From an uncultured Clostridia bacterium (GTDB taxonomy: Bacteria > Bacillota > Clostridia > TANB77 > CAG-508), in contig CAKPKQ010000008.1 in the NCBI GenBank assembly GCA_934167305.1, positions 1 through 50,419 on the forward strand: a stretch of 50,419 nt of DNA. The letters run 5' to 3'. The position numbers and the translations under genes were made by a program. Positions 9,801-18,800 of the stretch are shown in pieces. The notes beneath the pieces are model-generated. The model was not told the DNA's origin, searched no databases, and saw only the letters and a program-made list of their open reading frames with translations. How positions within the stretch are numbered: position 1 is the first letter of the stretch; each line of letters starts with the position of its first letter.

Positions 9801-11853
9801 TGGAAACACTGATAAAAAAGATTTAGACCGTGATTCACAACCAGACAATGTCATAATAGATAATTATGATAAAAATCAACAAGATGATGATGATTTTGAA
9901 GATTTAATTATAATTGGACAACATTTTGATTTATCACTTAGAAAATTCATTACAGAAGTAAAAACTGGAACAAAAACAAAAAAATATAATAGAGAACCAC
10001 AAGTAGATGTAACTCCATTAAAAAATGGTTCAGATACTACTGCAATATACAATCATGATAAAACACCAGTAAATGTTTCAAATGGAGACATTGTAACATA
10101 TACATTACGTGTATATAACGAAGGTGAATTAGATGGATATGTTCAAACTATAACAGATTATTTACCACCTCAACTTGAATTTATTGTTGATGATGAAATA
10201 AATGCAAAATATGGATGGCAAATTGTTTCACAAGATGGTAGAGAAATAAGAACAGATATTACATCTCCTAACACAAACAACTCAGCTAATAGCAGTACAA
10301 TATATGCAAATAGAACAGATTCTGATGATAAAGTTTTATTAAAAGCATTTGATGGAACAGCATTAGATTATATTGATGTACAAGTTAGATGTAAAGTCAA
10401 AGATGATGTTAATATGTATGAAAAAATTACCAACATTGCAGAAATTACAGATTACACAGACAAAAATGGAAAAGACGTTATAGATAGAGATAACCTTAAA
10501 AAAAGTAATGTAATTTTACCAACAGACGATACATTACCAAATTACAAAGATACTGAAATTGAACGTGGAGATAAATATATTCCTGGTCAAGAAGATGATG
10601 ATGATTTTGAAAAACTAATTATAAGAAGATTTGACTTAGCATTAAAGAAATTTATTACAGGAGTTAATGATAAAGAAATAACAAACAGAGCGCCAGTTTT
10701 CAATATTACAGATAAAAATGAGTATGTTTATAAAGATGACAAGGCAGAACCTGTAGAAGTTGCAAATGGAAATACTGTTATATATACATTAAGAATATTC
10801 AATGAAGGAAATATGGCAGGATATGCTGAAGAAGTAAAAGATGATATTCCAAACGGACTTGAGTTTTTACCTGAAAACAGCGTAAACACAGCATTTAGAT
10901 GGAAAATGTATAAAGAAGATGGAACTATAACAGAAGACGTTAAAGAAGCAAAATATATAAAAACAGATTATTTGTCAAAAGCAAATGATATTGATAACAA
11001 AAACTTATTAAAAGCATTTGATCCAGAAAAAATGACAATGCCAGATTATAGAGATTTAAAAGTTGCATTTAAAGTTATAGAACCAAATACTTCTGACAGA
11101 ATAATAATAAATACAGCAGAAATTACAGATGATGCTGATGAAAATGGTGATGAAGTAGAGGATAGCGATTCTACACCAGACAACAATGAACCAGACGAAG
11201 ATGATCAAGACACAGAAAAAATTAAAGTTAAATATTTCGACTTAGCACTAAAAAAATGGGTTACTGAAACAATAGTAACATACAATGGAAAAACAACAGT
11301 TACTAAAACTGGTCATACTGGAGATGAAAATCCAGAACCACCAGCAAAAGTTGAAATTCGTTCAGATAGAATAAACAAAACAACAGTTAAATTTAAATTT
11401 AGCATAAAAGTTACAAATGAAGGAGAAATTGCAGGATATGCTAAAGAAATAATTGATTATATTCCTGAAGGATTAAAATTTGTTGCAGAAGATAATCCAA
11501 AATGGAGATTAACTGATGACGGAATGGTTTTAACAGATCAACTTAAAGATGTTCTTATAGAACCAGGAGAAAGTCAAACTGTTGAAATAATCCTTACATG
11601 GATAAATGGAAAAAATAACATGGGCTTAAAAACAAACTGGGCTGAAATATATGAAGATGACAATGATGATGATTCACCTGATATAGATTCTACACCAGGA
11701 AATGACCAAAAAGACGAAGACGACGAAGATGATGCACCAGTTATAATTTCAACTGCAACTGGTAATATGCCAAAATACTTTGTATTAGCTCTTGCTACAA
11801 CAAGTATAATAGTAGGTGGAATAATCCTAATAAAGAAATATGTAATTGAATAA
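6895..11853 (+). CDS. Large surface adhesin: thioester (TQXA) domain plus six repeat domains
   Basis: A 1652-residue exported protein with a signal peptide at about residues 1-29. Residues about 45-260 fit a thioester domain: Cys72 in TIYCLKGG and Gln189 in the QVAIW motif would form the internal Cys-Gln bond used by Gram-positive adhesins to attach covalently to host surfaces. Six repeats follow, starting at residues 407, 611, 811, 1011, 1246 and 1448, each opening with a FDLALRKFIT-like strand and carrying a YNEGExDGYA motif. They resemble DUF11/isopeptide-forming pilin-type domains, with a Lys in the first strand and an Asn in the NIAEIT strand. Asp/Asp-rich linkers separate the repeats. 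The C-terminus has a membrane segment (about 1624-1645) and basic tail but no LPXTG. ATG 6895 follows an AAGGAAGG-type site. Likely monocistronic. Confidence 0.85.
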   Translation: MKNKKIVIFLVVLLIATYVVGMLSNVKAATGTKILNIKMLRNSGYGYKINASGKKVWKIYEKGTNAEDTIYCLKGGPGFGAGDMSDDVFSSIGEATYTNYFNLKDLSNIPEIYKTALPQSSSDYNALLWILDNCYVAPKSNSATDIKQKAKESRTALLESALKASTSPDIDSIEQMELLTDDDIDAVQQVAIWYFTNPTGDYHVENILFAMNRVKNTDAAYLPMDETSGSREIFENGTLRADACGVLFDYLVKTAKQMSSNYDGEYKEVNPVAIAETTRTFEIQNDRYIVGPYKIEQVQDMPYTLDAYFTDENGNTISDLKLLNRNKQQVDSSTTIKDLIGEDFYISIPINTAPKTIKLTIKGSYTLTKSTYWSVDNPGSKDQPVVIIEKEYPTFEESISDNKPEKFDLALRKFITQVTTGNDTKTYNREPQVDTSPLKNKTDTTAKYNHDKTPIAVTKGSIVKYTIRVYNEGEVDGYATEVTDHLPTGLKFLPASESAVNSAYGWTNPSGDGKTIVTNYLADKIIRKFDGNTLDYKDLEIECEVIAEVKNKNQALKNIAEITEHKDDKGNTDKDKLDRDSQPGNVIINNYDKNQQDDDDYEDLVLPGEAMDLALRKFITRIKSGTEVKEYDRVPKVDITPLKDGTGTTAKYEHSKDPIVVSKGDIVRYTIRVYNEGKINGYATEITDYLPEGLKLAENSEINTKYGWTSKDGKKIQTTYLANRMLNHFDGTTLDYADIEIECEVIASIKRTNQTLKNIAEITAHKDEDGNTDKKDLDRDSEPDNVIIDNYDKNQQDDDDFEDLIIPGKSMDLALRKFITQVKSGTEVKKYDRAPVVDISPLVNGTGTTAIYKHSKTPVSVSTGDIVRYTIRIYNEGELDGYATEVTDYLPDGLKLAENSEINTKYGWSSDDGKKIKTTYLADKKINKFNGTTLEYVDLEIECEVIATVKNDNQLLKNIAEITEHKDEDGNTDKKDLDRDSQPDNVIIDNYDKNQQDDDDFEDLIIIGQHFDLSLRKFITEVKTGTKTKKYNREPQVDVTPLKNGSDTTAIYNHDKTPVNVSNGDIVTYTLRVYNEGELDGYVQTITDYLPPQLEFIVDDEINAKYGWQIVSQDGREIRTDITSPNTNNSANSSTIYANRTDSDDKVLLKAFDGTALDYIDVQVRCKVKDDVNMYEKITNIAEITDYTDKNGKDVIDRDNLKKSNVILPTDDTLPNYKDTEIERGDKYIPGQEDDDDFEKLIIRRFDLALKKFITGVNDKEITNRAPVFNITDKNEYVYKDDKAEPVEVANGNTVIYTLRIFNEGNMAGYAEEVKDDIPNGLEFLPENSVNTAFRWKMYKEDGTITEDVKEAKYIKTDYLSKANDIDNKNLLKAFDPEKMTMPDYRDLKVAFKVIEPNTSDRIIINTAEITDDADENGDEVEDSDSTPDNNEPDEDDQDTEKIKVKYFDLALKKWVTETIVTYNGKTTVTKTGHTGDENPEPPAKVEIRSDRINKTTVKFKFSIKVTNEGEIAGYAKEIIDYIPEGLKFVAEDNPKWRLTDDGMVLTDQLKDVLIEPGESQTVEIILTWINGKNNMGLKTNWAEIYEDDNDDDSPDIDSTPGNDQKDEDDEDDAPVIISTATGNMPKYFVLALATTSIIVGGIILIKKYVIE
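8113..11730 (+). repeat. Six tandem coding repeats within the adhesin
   Basis: Units begin at 8113, 8725, 9325, 9925, 10630 and 11236. Units 1-4 are the most alike (about 600 bases each, ending in a shared DNYDKNQQDDDD-type linker). Units 5 and 6 are diverged, which suggests recent duplication of the first four. Such tracts are prone to copy-number change and assembly collapse. Confidence 0.85.
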
Positions 11854-11900
11854 AACATAAAAATAATGCTAAAAATTATTTTAGCATTATTTTTATGTTT
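11853..11900 (+). terminator. Terminator after the adhesin
   Basis: A 22-bp perfect stem (11853-11874 with 11879-11900) and a 4-base loop, rich in A on the left and T on the right, starting at the stop codon. Confidence 0.85.
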
Positions 11901-11905
11901 CAACA

Positions 11906-11934
11906 TTTACTTTAAAAAATGCTTATGATATAAT
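11906..11934 (+). promoter_or_regulatory. Promoter of the Ig-like/GGDEF operon
   Basis: TATAAT at 11929-11934 with TTTACT 17 bases upstream (11906-11911). The -35 is weak, and the start codon is 36 bases downstream. Confidence 0.6.
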
Positions 11935-11969
11935 AAATATGCAAAATGTATTAAAGGAGAGCCTAACAT

Positions 11970-13019
11970 ATGAACCAAATTCTTTCCGTAGGAAATGATA
12001 ATAATGATAATAATAGAATAATAGATGAAGCTTCAAATATGGCAATGAATTCGACAATTAGGCCAACAATGGGTTCCACAGTAAATCAAAACAGAAGCAC
12101 TAAGCCAAAAACGGCTAGAACTGGCAGGGTGGCAGAAATAGGTGGAATAGTAAAATTCTTTTCAATAGCATTAATTATTTTTGGAGCAGTTTTTATAGGA
12201 CAAGGTTCATATGCAATTTATAAAAATGCAGAAGATGTCAAACCAGAAAATATTCCAACAGTTGTAATTGGTAGAGTAAATGACAGAGCGATTATTCGAG
12301 TAGAAAACAGTATAGAAATTTCAAAGATTGAGTACTATTGGGGAGACGGAGAACCAACAGTTATACCAATTAATGGAGCATTTGCTGAAGAGGAAATTAT
12401 GCTTGTTGGGTATGACAGTGTTTTAAATATTACAGTAGAAGATGAAAATGGAAAAAGAACCAACTTTCAAAAACCATACAAATTAACTGGAGTTGATATA
12501 ACTAAGCCAGGTATTACAATAGAAACACAAAATGGAAGTAATATAATGAAAATTATTGCCAAAGATGAAACTGCTATGTCATATGTTTCATATCAATGGG
12601 CAGGTGAAGATGGCATTGTAACAAAAAGAGTTGAGCAAAATGGTGATAAAGAAATAGTTGCAGAAGTAAAATTGACAGCTGGAAAAAAAGAAATTAAAGT
12701 AATAGCAGAAGATGCAAATGGCAATGTTGAGAAAAAGCAAGTACCAGTTGAGGTTTCAAATTCAGTGCCAAAAATGCAATTAATAGTTAATAGACCATAT
12801 ATAAGCTTAAAAGCATATGATAAAGATGGAGTAAGTGAAATTGTACTTAATATAAATGGAAAAACTTATTCAGTAAAAGATTTGAGTAAAAATGGAGCTA
12901 GAACAGAAGTTGAAACAAAACCAATAGAATTAAAGACAGGAAACAACACTATTTCAGTAGAAGTAACAAATATATATGGAGTAAAATCAGAAGGAACTAC
13001 AGAGATAAAAAATCCATAA
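11970..13019 (+). CDS. Membrane-anchored protein with Ig-like extracellular domains
   Basis: A 349-residue protein with a cytoplasmic N-terminus of about 55 polar residues rich in Asn/Asp/Thr, one membrane segment (about residues 60-82), then about 265 external residues. The external part looks like three successive beta-sandwich units (about 95-170, 175-255, 260-349), with phrases such as ITVEDENGK and VIAEDANGNV that are typical of bacterial Ig-like folds. ATG 11970 follows AAAGGAGAG. The gene is 14 bases upstream of a GGDEF protein, so the two form an operon. It might present a sensory exterior linked to that protein, but this is inference. No enzyme motif is visible. Confidence 0.7.
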   Translation: MNQILSVGNDNNDNNRIIDEASNMAMNSTIRPTMGSTVNQNRSTKPKTARTGRVAEIGGIVKFFSIALIIFGAVFIGQGSYAIYKNAEDVKPENIPTVVIGRVNDRAIIRVENSIEISKIEYYWGDGEPTVIPINGAFAEEEIMLVGYDSVLNITVEDENGKRTNFQKPYKLTGVDITKPGITIETQNGSNIMKIIAKDETAMSYVSYQWAGEDGIVTKRVEQNGDKEIVAEVKLTAGKKEIKVIAEDANGNVEKKQVPVEVSNSVPKMQLIVNRPYISLKAYDKDGVSEIVLNINGKTYSVKDLSKNGARTEVETKPIELKTGNNTISVEVTNIYGVKSEGTTEIKNP

Positions 13020-13033
13020 AAAGGAGACAGAAG

Positions 13034-13963
13034 ATGGCACAAGAAATTTATTTAATTGATGATGAAAATGAATTAAAAAATAAACTAACTGAATTATTTA
13101 GAAAAGAAAAAGATTACAAATTTAAAAAAGCAAAAGAGTCAGAAATAGAAAATGTACTAAAAAATATTCCAGCACTAATTATTATAAATGAAGATGGAAT
13201 AAAAGATGATATTGTAGAAATTTGTAATAAAATTAGAAAAAACGAAGATAATAGTATTACACCAATAATTGTTATATCTTCAAAAACAGAAAAAGAACAT
13301 AGAATTCAAGTGCTACAAGCTTGTGTAGAACATTATATAAAAGTTCCTATTGATGAGCAATATTTATATTATACAGTAAAAAATGTAATTCGTTTATTGG
13401 ATACAAATAGAAGAGTAAGCCCACTAACAGGATTACCTGGAAATGTACAAATACAAGCTGAAATAAAGAAAAGATTACTTAATAATGAACAATTTTCAAT
13501 ATTATATGTGGACTTGGATAATTTTAAGGCATATAATGATGTATATGGTTTTTTAAATGGAGATGAAGTAATTAAATTTACGGCCAGATGTGTATCAAAT
13601 CATTTACATGAAACTGATGATGAAAGAAATTTTGTTGGACATATTGGTGGAGATGACTTTGTAGCAATTACATCAAATGTAAGTTGTGAAGAAGTTTGTC
13701 AAAACATTATATTAGAATTTGATCAAGGTGTACTTAGATATTTTAATAAAATTGATATAGAAAAGGGATATTTAGAGGTACCAAACAGAAAATGTGTAAT
13801 AGAACAATTTCCACTTACAAGTATGTCAATAGCAGTTGTAGTTGTTGACAAAGGTAGATTTAAAAATGTATTGGAAATAGGTGAAACAGCGGCACAAGTA
13901 AAGCACTTGGCAAAAATGACACCTGGAAGTACATATGTAATTGATAGAAGGAAAAATATATAA
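13034..13963 (+). CDS. Diguanylate cyclase-like protein with degenerate receiver domain
   Basis: A 309-residue cytoplasmic protein. Residues 1-125 resemble a response-regulator receiver: the acidic pair D9-D10 and the lysine of the YIKVP motif are present, but the phosphorylated Asp position is Asn52 (ALIIIN), so phosphorelay control is unlikely. Residues 130-305 are a GGDEF domain with the active-site variant GGDDF at 205-209 and a matching metal/substrate motif YVDLDNFKAYND. Such enzymes make cyclic di-GMP from two GTP. The inhibitory RxxD site is not visible before GGDDF. The start follows AAGGAGA. It is co-transcribed with the Ig-like membrane protein and close to the adhesin gene, consistent with surface or biofilm control. 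Confidence 0.85.
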   Translation: MAQEIYLIDDENELKNKLTELFRKEKDYKFKKAKESEIENVLKNIPALIIINEDGIKDDIVEICNKIRKNEDNSITPIIVISSKTEKEHRIQVLQACVEHYIKVPIDEQYLYYTVKNVIRLLDTNRRVSPLTGLPGNVQIQAEIKKRLLNNEQFSILYVDLDNFKAYNDVYGFLNGDEVIKFTARCVSNHLHETDDERNFVGHIGGDDFVAITSNVSCEEVCQNIILEFDQGVLRYFNKIDIEKGYLEVPNRKCVIEQFPLTSMSIAVVVVDKGRFKNVLEIGETAAQVKHLAKMTPGSTYVIDRRKNI

Positions 13964-14031
13964 AAAATATTTACAATTTTCGACATAAATGCTATTATAT
14001 ATTTGAAAATAGAAAGAATGGGGGGAAAATT

Positions 14032-14355
14032 ATGAATCAAAAAACAAGAGCAATATTAGCATATATATTTGGCTGGTTAGGAGGTTTAATTGTACTATTT
14101 GCTGTAAAGGATAATGAAAAAAATACAAAAATACATGCAGCACAAGCAGTCGTAATAGGACTAGGATATACCATTATTAGTGTAGCCTATGGATTTATTC
14201 CTGTTACTATTCCTTTCTTTAGTACAGCTCTATGGGCAGTATATATTTTAGCTATAATATTTGGTATAGTTAAAGCAAATAAAGAAGAAGATCCAGAATT
14301 GCCAGTAATAGGAAATATAGCTAAATCAATATTTAAAAAACAAATTGAAGAATAA
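14032..14355 (+). CDS. Small membrane protein, DUF4870/Tic20-like
   Basis: A 107-residue protein with three hydrophobic stretches (about residues 7-24, 38-58, 63-82). The early motif GWLGGLIVLF-VKDN and the following H-AAQA match the DUF4870 pattern (membrane proteins with a Tic20-like fold, function unknown). ATG 14032 follows GGGGGAAAATT, and TATATA-like sequence lies about 35 bases upstream. It ends at a bidirectional terminator shared with the convergent small gene. The family is fairly clear; the role is unknown. Confidence 0.75.
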   Translation: MNQKTRAILAYIFGWLGGLIVLFAVKDNEKNTKIHAAQAVVIGLGYTIISVAYGFIPVTIPFFSTALWAVYILAIIFGIVKANKEEDPELPVIGNIAKSIFKKQIEE

Positions 14356-14388
14356 AAAAATCTCTCCCGTTAAGGAGAGAATTTTTTG
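14354..14388. terminator. Bidirectional terminator between convergent genes
   Basis: CTCTCC/GGAGAG stem with the loop CGTTAA, A-rich on the left and T-rich on the right. It serves the 14032 gene on plus and the 14394-14525 gene on minus. Confidence 0.85.
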
Positions 14389-14393
14389 ACATT

Positions 14394-14525
14394 TTAGAAA
14401 TCAGCATCCTCATCAAAGAACAACGGATTCATGGTGTCATAGTATGTGTCAATAGCAATTTTAATACCAAATGCCATCAACAATGTGGCTCCCACAAGGG
14501 CAATTACTTTTACTGCCTTTTTCAC
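14394..14525 (-). CDS. 43-residue single-span membrane peptide
   Basis: On the minus strand a GTG start (14523-14525) follows AGGAGG at 9 bases and opens a 43-residue frame ending TAA at 14394. The product begins MKKAVKVIALVG, has one hydrophobic helix (about residues 5-25) and an acidic tail ending FFDEDADF. An extended -10 (TGGTATAAT) lies about 50 bases upstream and a shared terminator follows, so it is a complete small transcription unit. Codon use is richer in GCC, GTG, TTG and ACC than its neighbours. Function unknown; it could be a secreted peptide, a membrane microprotein or a type I toxin-like peptide. Confidence 0.7.
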   Translation of the reverse strand: MKKAVKVIALVGATLLMAFGIKIAIDTYYDTMNPLFFDEDADF

Positions 14526-14576
14526 GATGTCTTTCCTCCTTGTAGAATTTTAATTCAGTCATTTGACTGTAAAGAT

Positions 14577-14582
14577 ATTATA
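14577..14582 (-). promoter_or_regulatory. Extended -10 promoter of the 43-residue peptide
   Basis: On the minus strand the sequence reads TGTGGTATAAT, that is TGN plus a perfect -10 box. No good -35 is seen. The downstream leader contains a short TCAGTCA/TGACTGA inverted repeat (14554-14569). Confidence 0.65.
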
Positions 14583-14604
14583 CCACAAAACATAAAATAT
14601 TGCA

Positions 14605-15318
14605 TTAGCTATTATAAAAGTAATCCATAATTCCATTATAAATTCCCCATGCTAACCTATTTTGATAATCATCATTTAAAAGTTGTGATTCTTCCTCTGG
14701 GTTAGACAAAAAACCACACTCAACAATAGAAATAGGAATTTCGACATGTTTAATAATATAAACATTATCAAGTTTCATAGCAACTCTTTTATTTTCTTTT
14801 TGAATAGAATCATTCAAATTTTCTTGCAAACTCTTAGCTAACGCCGTACTTTTTTCATCATTTTGCTTATAAAAACACTGCCAACCATAATACTGTTGCT
14901 GAGGAATTTTATTCAAATGAATAGAAACAAAAATGTCAGCAGAACTTTCATTACCAATTTTAACTCTATTATGAATATCAGAAATCTTCTTTTGTCTCAA
15001 AGAATTCTTATCTAAATCATAAATAGCATTCTTATCACTACGAGTCAAAATAACAGTCGCACCAGACTGCTCCAACAAACTTTGAACCTTTAATGTAATT
15101 TTCAAATTTGTCTCAGCTTCAGTTGTACCATTACTAGACTGAGCACCCTCATCAGGCTTTCCATGACCAGCGTCCAGAACGATCACCTTATTAGAAACTG
15201 GAAGTGAAACAGTCTGAACAGTCTTATCAGAATTAGCAATTTGAAAAACAAACACAAAAACTGAAACTAACAAAACCGCAGAAATAATACCAAATCTCTT
15301 CTTACTCAAAACAATCAT
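14605..15318 (-). CDS. cwlD: N-acetylmuramoyl-L-alanine amidase, CwlD-like
   Basis: A 237-residue amidase_3 protein with an N-terminal membrane/signal segment (about residues 8-27). The zinc and catalytic pattern is present: LDAGHGKPDEG (His and first Glu region), a metal-site Glu in TEAETN, SIHLN for the second His, and VECGFLSNPEE with the catalytic Glu. Length and layout match CwlD, which removes stem peptides from spore cortex so that muramic-delta-lactam can form. A general wall amidase is the alternative. ATG 15318 is chosen because GGGGTG lies just upstream and the protein then has the normal CwlD length. An in-frame start at 15384 would be encoded by the adjacent repeat element. That element also supplies a CTGACA sequence that could act as a -35. 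Confidence 0.85.
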   Translation of the reverse strand: MIVLSKKRFGIISAVLLVSVFVFVFQIANSDKTVQTVSLPVSNKVIVLDAGHGKPDEGAQSSNGTTEAETNLKITLKVQSLLEQSGATVILTRSDKNAIYDLDKNSLRQKKISDIHNRVKIGNESSADIFVSIHLNKIPQQQYYGWQCFYKQNDEKSTALAKSLQENLNDSIQKENKRVAMKLDNVYIIKHVEIPISIVECGFLSNPEEESQLLNDDYQNRLAWGIYNGIMDYFYNS

Positions 15319-15358
15319 AAACACACCCCATACATATATATTCCCTTTCAAAAAAATT

Positions 15359-15768
15359 ATGTCAGTCGGGGGACGTATCTTCAACTGACAAATTTGTCAC
15401 ACGGGGGACAGATCTTAAAATTTTTTGGCTAAAATATTAAATATATTTGTAATGCGATAAAAATGTGAAAAATGCTAAGATAAAAAGGTAGTAAAATCGA
15501 AACGATAGATTAAAAGGATAAAACTAAAATGTTGGAATAAAAACTTAAATTAAAAATTAAAAGATTGAACATAATTAGATTATTAAGGGAGAGATAGCAG
15601 AATAAAAACTCTACAATAGTGTGATAGTAAAATAATGGTATTAATTAAAAAATAAAAGATAAAATAACTAAGAAGAAGATGTGTCCCCAAACTGACAAAA
15701 ATGTCAGCTAAAGAAACGTCCCTCGACTGACAAAAATGTCAGTTGAAGAAACGTCCCCGAACTGACAT
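15359..15768. mobile_element. Palindromic ACTGACA/GTCCCC element with 41-bp terminal inverted repeats
   Basis: The left end (15359-15399) and the complement of the right end (15728-15768) match in all but a few of 41 positions, each starting ATGTCAGT and containing GGGGACGT and CTTCAACTGACA. The right arm holds an extra copy of the ACTGACA-AAAA-TGTCAG unit. The inner borders read GGGGGACAGATCTT (15403-15416) and AAGATGTGTCCCC (15676-15688). Between them are about 260 AT-rich bases with no convincing gene. It fills the gap between cwlD and the glucan synthase gene. A shorter relative lies at 33943-34064. This looks like a non-autonomous MITE-like or REP-like element. Confidence 0.65.
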
Positions 15769-15791
15769 TAAAATGAATAAAATTTCCATTT

Positions 15792-15820
15792 TTGAGAAAA
15801 ATATGTGTAAAACATATAAT
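15792..15820 (+). promoter_or_regulatory. Promoter of the glucan synthase gene
   Basis: TTGAGA (15792-15797), 17-base spacer, TATAAT (15815-15820), followed by AAGGAG at 15823. The start point must lie close to the start codon, so the leader is very short. Confidence 0.75.
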
Positions 15821-15840
15821 ACAAGGAGTGGAATTTTTTA

Positions 15841-18800
15841 ATGCAATATAGAAATTTAATGATAAAGGGTGCAATTTTAGGAAAGAGTCAATTAGAGGAT
15901 TATTTGGAAAAGGAGGCTTCAAGCCATAATTTACAAAATTATTCTGATAAAAATACTTATCCTATTACAAGGTTGAAGGAGAATTTTGAAATAATTTCTG
16001 ATGTATATAATTTGTTAAATGAGCATGCAAAATTAAAAATACCAATACATCCAGCAGGAGAGTGGATTTTAGATAATTATTATGTAATAGATGAAACTGT
16101 AAAAAATATTAAATTAGAGTTGTCTAAACGTAAATATACTAAGTTTTTAGGAATATCTAATGGTAATTATGCTGGGTTTGCTAGAGTGTATGTTTTGGCA
16201 AGTGAAATTATAAATTATACAGACAATAAAATTGATGGAAAAAGTTTGAAGGATTATTTGGCTGGCTATCAAAGAAAAAAGACACTTAGTATGGAAGAAA
16301 TATGGAGTATAAGTATTTTTATGAAAATTGCTTTAATAGAGAATATTAGGCAAATTTGTGAAAGAATATATATTTCTCAAATACAAAAATATAAGGTTGA
16401 AAATATAGTAGAAAGATTAGTTGAACAGAAAAATAAAGAAGAATTACAGTTTACTAAAATATCGGAATATAAAAACAAAATAGAAAAATATACTGAAATG
16501 AAATATCCATTTATTGAGTATTTATCATATAAATTAAAAAAATATGGTAAAAAGGCATATCCATATTTAGAAATTTTAGAAGAGCAAGTTAACAGAGCTG
16601 GAATGGATTTAGATGAGGCTATAAAAAAAGAGCATTTTGATATTGCAATAAATAAAATTTCAATGGGAAATTGTATTACAAGTATTAAAAATTTGAATAG
16701 AATTAGTATGTTAGAAATATTTGAAGATATTAATGGAGTAGAAGATATATTAAAGCAAGATCCAGCAGATGTGTATGAAAAGATGGATTATCAAACTAAA
16801 ATAATGTATAGAAACTCAATTAAAGAGATTTCTCAAAAAACTAAAATATCTGAAATATATATTGCAAAAAAAGTTTGGAGTTTAGCTCAAAATGCTGAAA
16901 AGGAAAGTAAAAAAAGTCATGTAGGGTATTATTTAATATCAGATGGAAGGCAGAAGTTGCTACAAGAACTTATTGGAAAAACAACGAAAAAACTTTCGAA
17001 TGATAAAAAGATTGCTATATGGCTTACTATACTATGTGTTTGTACAGCAATAATTTCAATATTACTTTCAAGTTATTTTTATATAAAAACAAAAGCATCT
17101 ATATGGTTTGCTATTATTTTAGGAATTTTATTAATTATACCAATACAAACAATAATAGTACAAATTGTCCAATATATTTTAGGCAAATTTATAAAACCGA
17201 AATCAATACCTAAATTAGATTTTGAACAAGGAGTTCCAAAAGAATACGCAACTTTTGTTGTAATCCCCACAATTGTGAATTCAAAGCAAAAAGTACAAAA
17301 GATAATGAAGAATTTAGAAAAATATTATATGGCAAATAAAAGTGACAACATATATTTTGCTTTATTGGGAGATTGTACAGCAGGCAAAAATGAGACTGAA
17401 AAATTTGATGAAGAGGTTATAAATGCAGGAATAGAAGAAACTCAAAAATTAAATAATAAATATCCAGACGGAACCTTTACTAAATTTAATTTTTTATATA
17501 GAAAAAGAATATGGAATACATCTGAAGAATGTTACTTAGGCTGGGAAAGAAAAAGAGGCTTATTAAACCAATTTAATGAATATATTTTAGGAAAAAGCAA
17601 AAGTGAGTTTTTAATAAATACAATTGAAAATTCAAAAGAAAAGTTTGGCAAAATACCAAACATCAAATATGTGATTACTTTAGATTCTGATACTGAACTA
17701 TGCCTTAATACAGGATTAGAGATGATTGGTGCAATGGCACATATATTAAATAAACCTATATTAAATCATAAACAAGATTTAGTAATAGATGGCCATGGGT
17801 TAATTCAACCTAGAGTAGGAATTTCGCTTGAAGATATACAAAAGAGTTATTTTACTAAATTATATGCAGGTTCTGGAGGAAAAGATGCATATACAAATGC
17901 AATATCAGATATATATCAAGATAATTTTGAAGAAGGAATATTTACTGGAAAGGGAATCTATGATTTGCCTGTTTTTTCAACGGTTTTAGCAAATGAAATT
18001 CCTGAAAATACAGTTTTAAGTCATGATTTATTAGAGGGAAGTTATTTAAGGTGTGGACTTGCATCAGATATAATGTTATTAGATGGTTACCCATCTGGCT
18101 ATAATAGCTTTAAAGCAAGACTTCACAGGTGGATAAGAGGAGATTGGCAATTAGTTCAATGGCTAAATAGCACAATTATAAACAAAAGGGGAGAAAAAAA
18201 GCAAAACCCATTAAGTATATTGTCAAGATATAAAATATTAGATAACTTAATAAGAAGTTTATTAGAAACAACTATTGTAATTTCAATGATTTATGTATGT
18301 GTTTTTAAATTATTATTTGGTATAAAAATATGGCCAATAATGAGCTTGTTAATAATATCAGCAATAATTCCAACAATTTTGGAGTTGGTAAATCGCATTT
18401 TATTTAAAAAAGATCAAGAAAAACCTCAAAAAACTTTTACTAAAACAATATCAGGTGTAAAAGCTGCAATACAAAGAGGAATTTTAGCATTAGGTAATTT
18501 GCCAGATAAAGCATATTTTAGTTTAAATGCTTGTGTAAAAACACTAAAAAGAGTATTTTCTACAAAAAAACATCTACTTGAATGGATGACTGCAGAAGAC
18601 GCTGAGAAAAATGCTAAAAAAGATGTATTTTCATATTATAAAAATATGGCATCAAATATTGTTTTAGGAATATTGGCATTAATTTTGCTATTTATTTTAC
18701 CATTTAAATTTAGCAATATATTTATATTATTATTTGCACTACTTTGGCTTATAGAACCATATATAATGTGTGAAATAAGCAAAGAATATAAGAATGAACC

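Noticed and set aside
8113..11730. Non-coding tandem repeat
   Set aside because: The repeats stay in one open frame and encode folded domains.
15319..15384. Longer cwlD start at 15384 adding 22 residues
   Set aside because: The extra codons lie in the palindromic repeat, have no binding site and exceed the normal CwlD length; ATG 15318 has GGGGTG just upstream.
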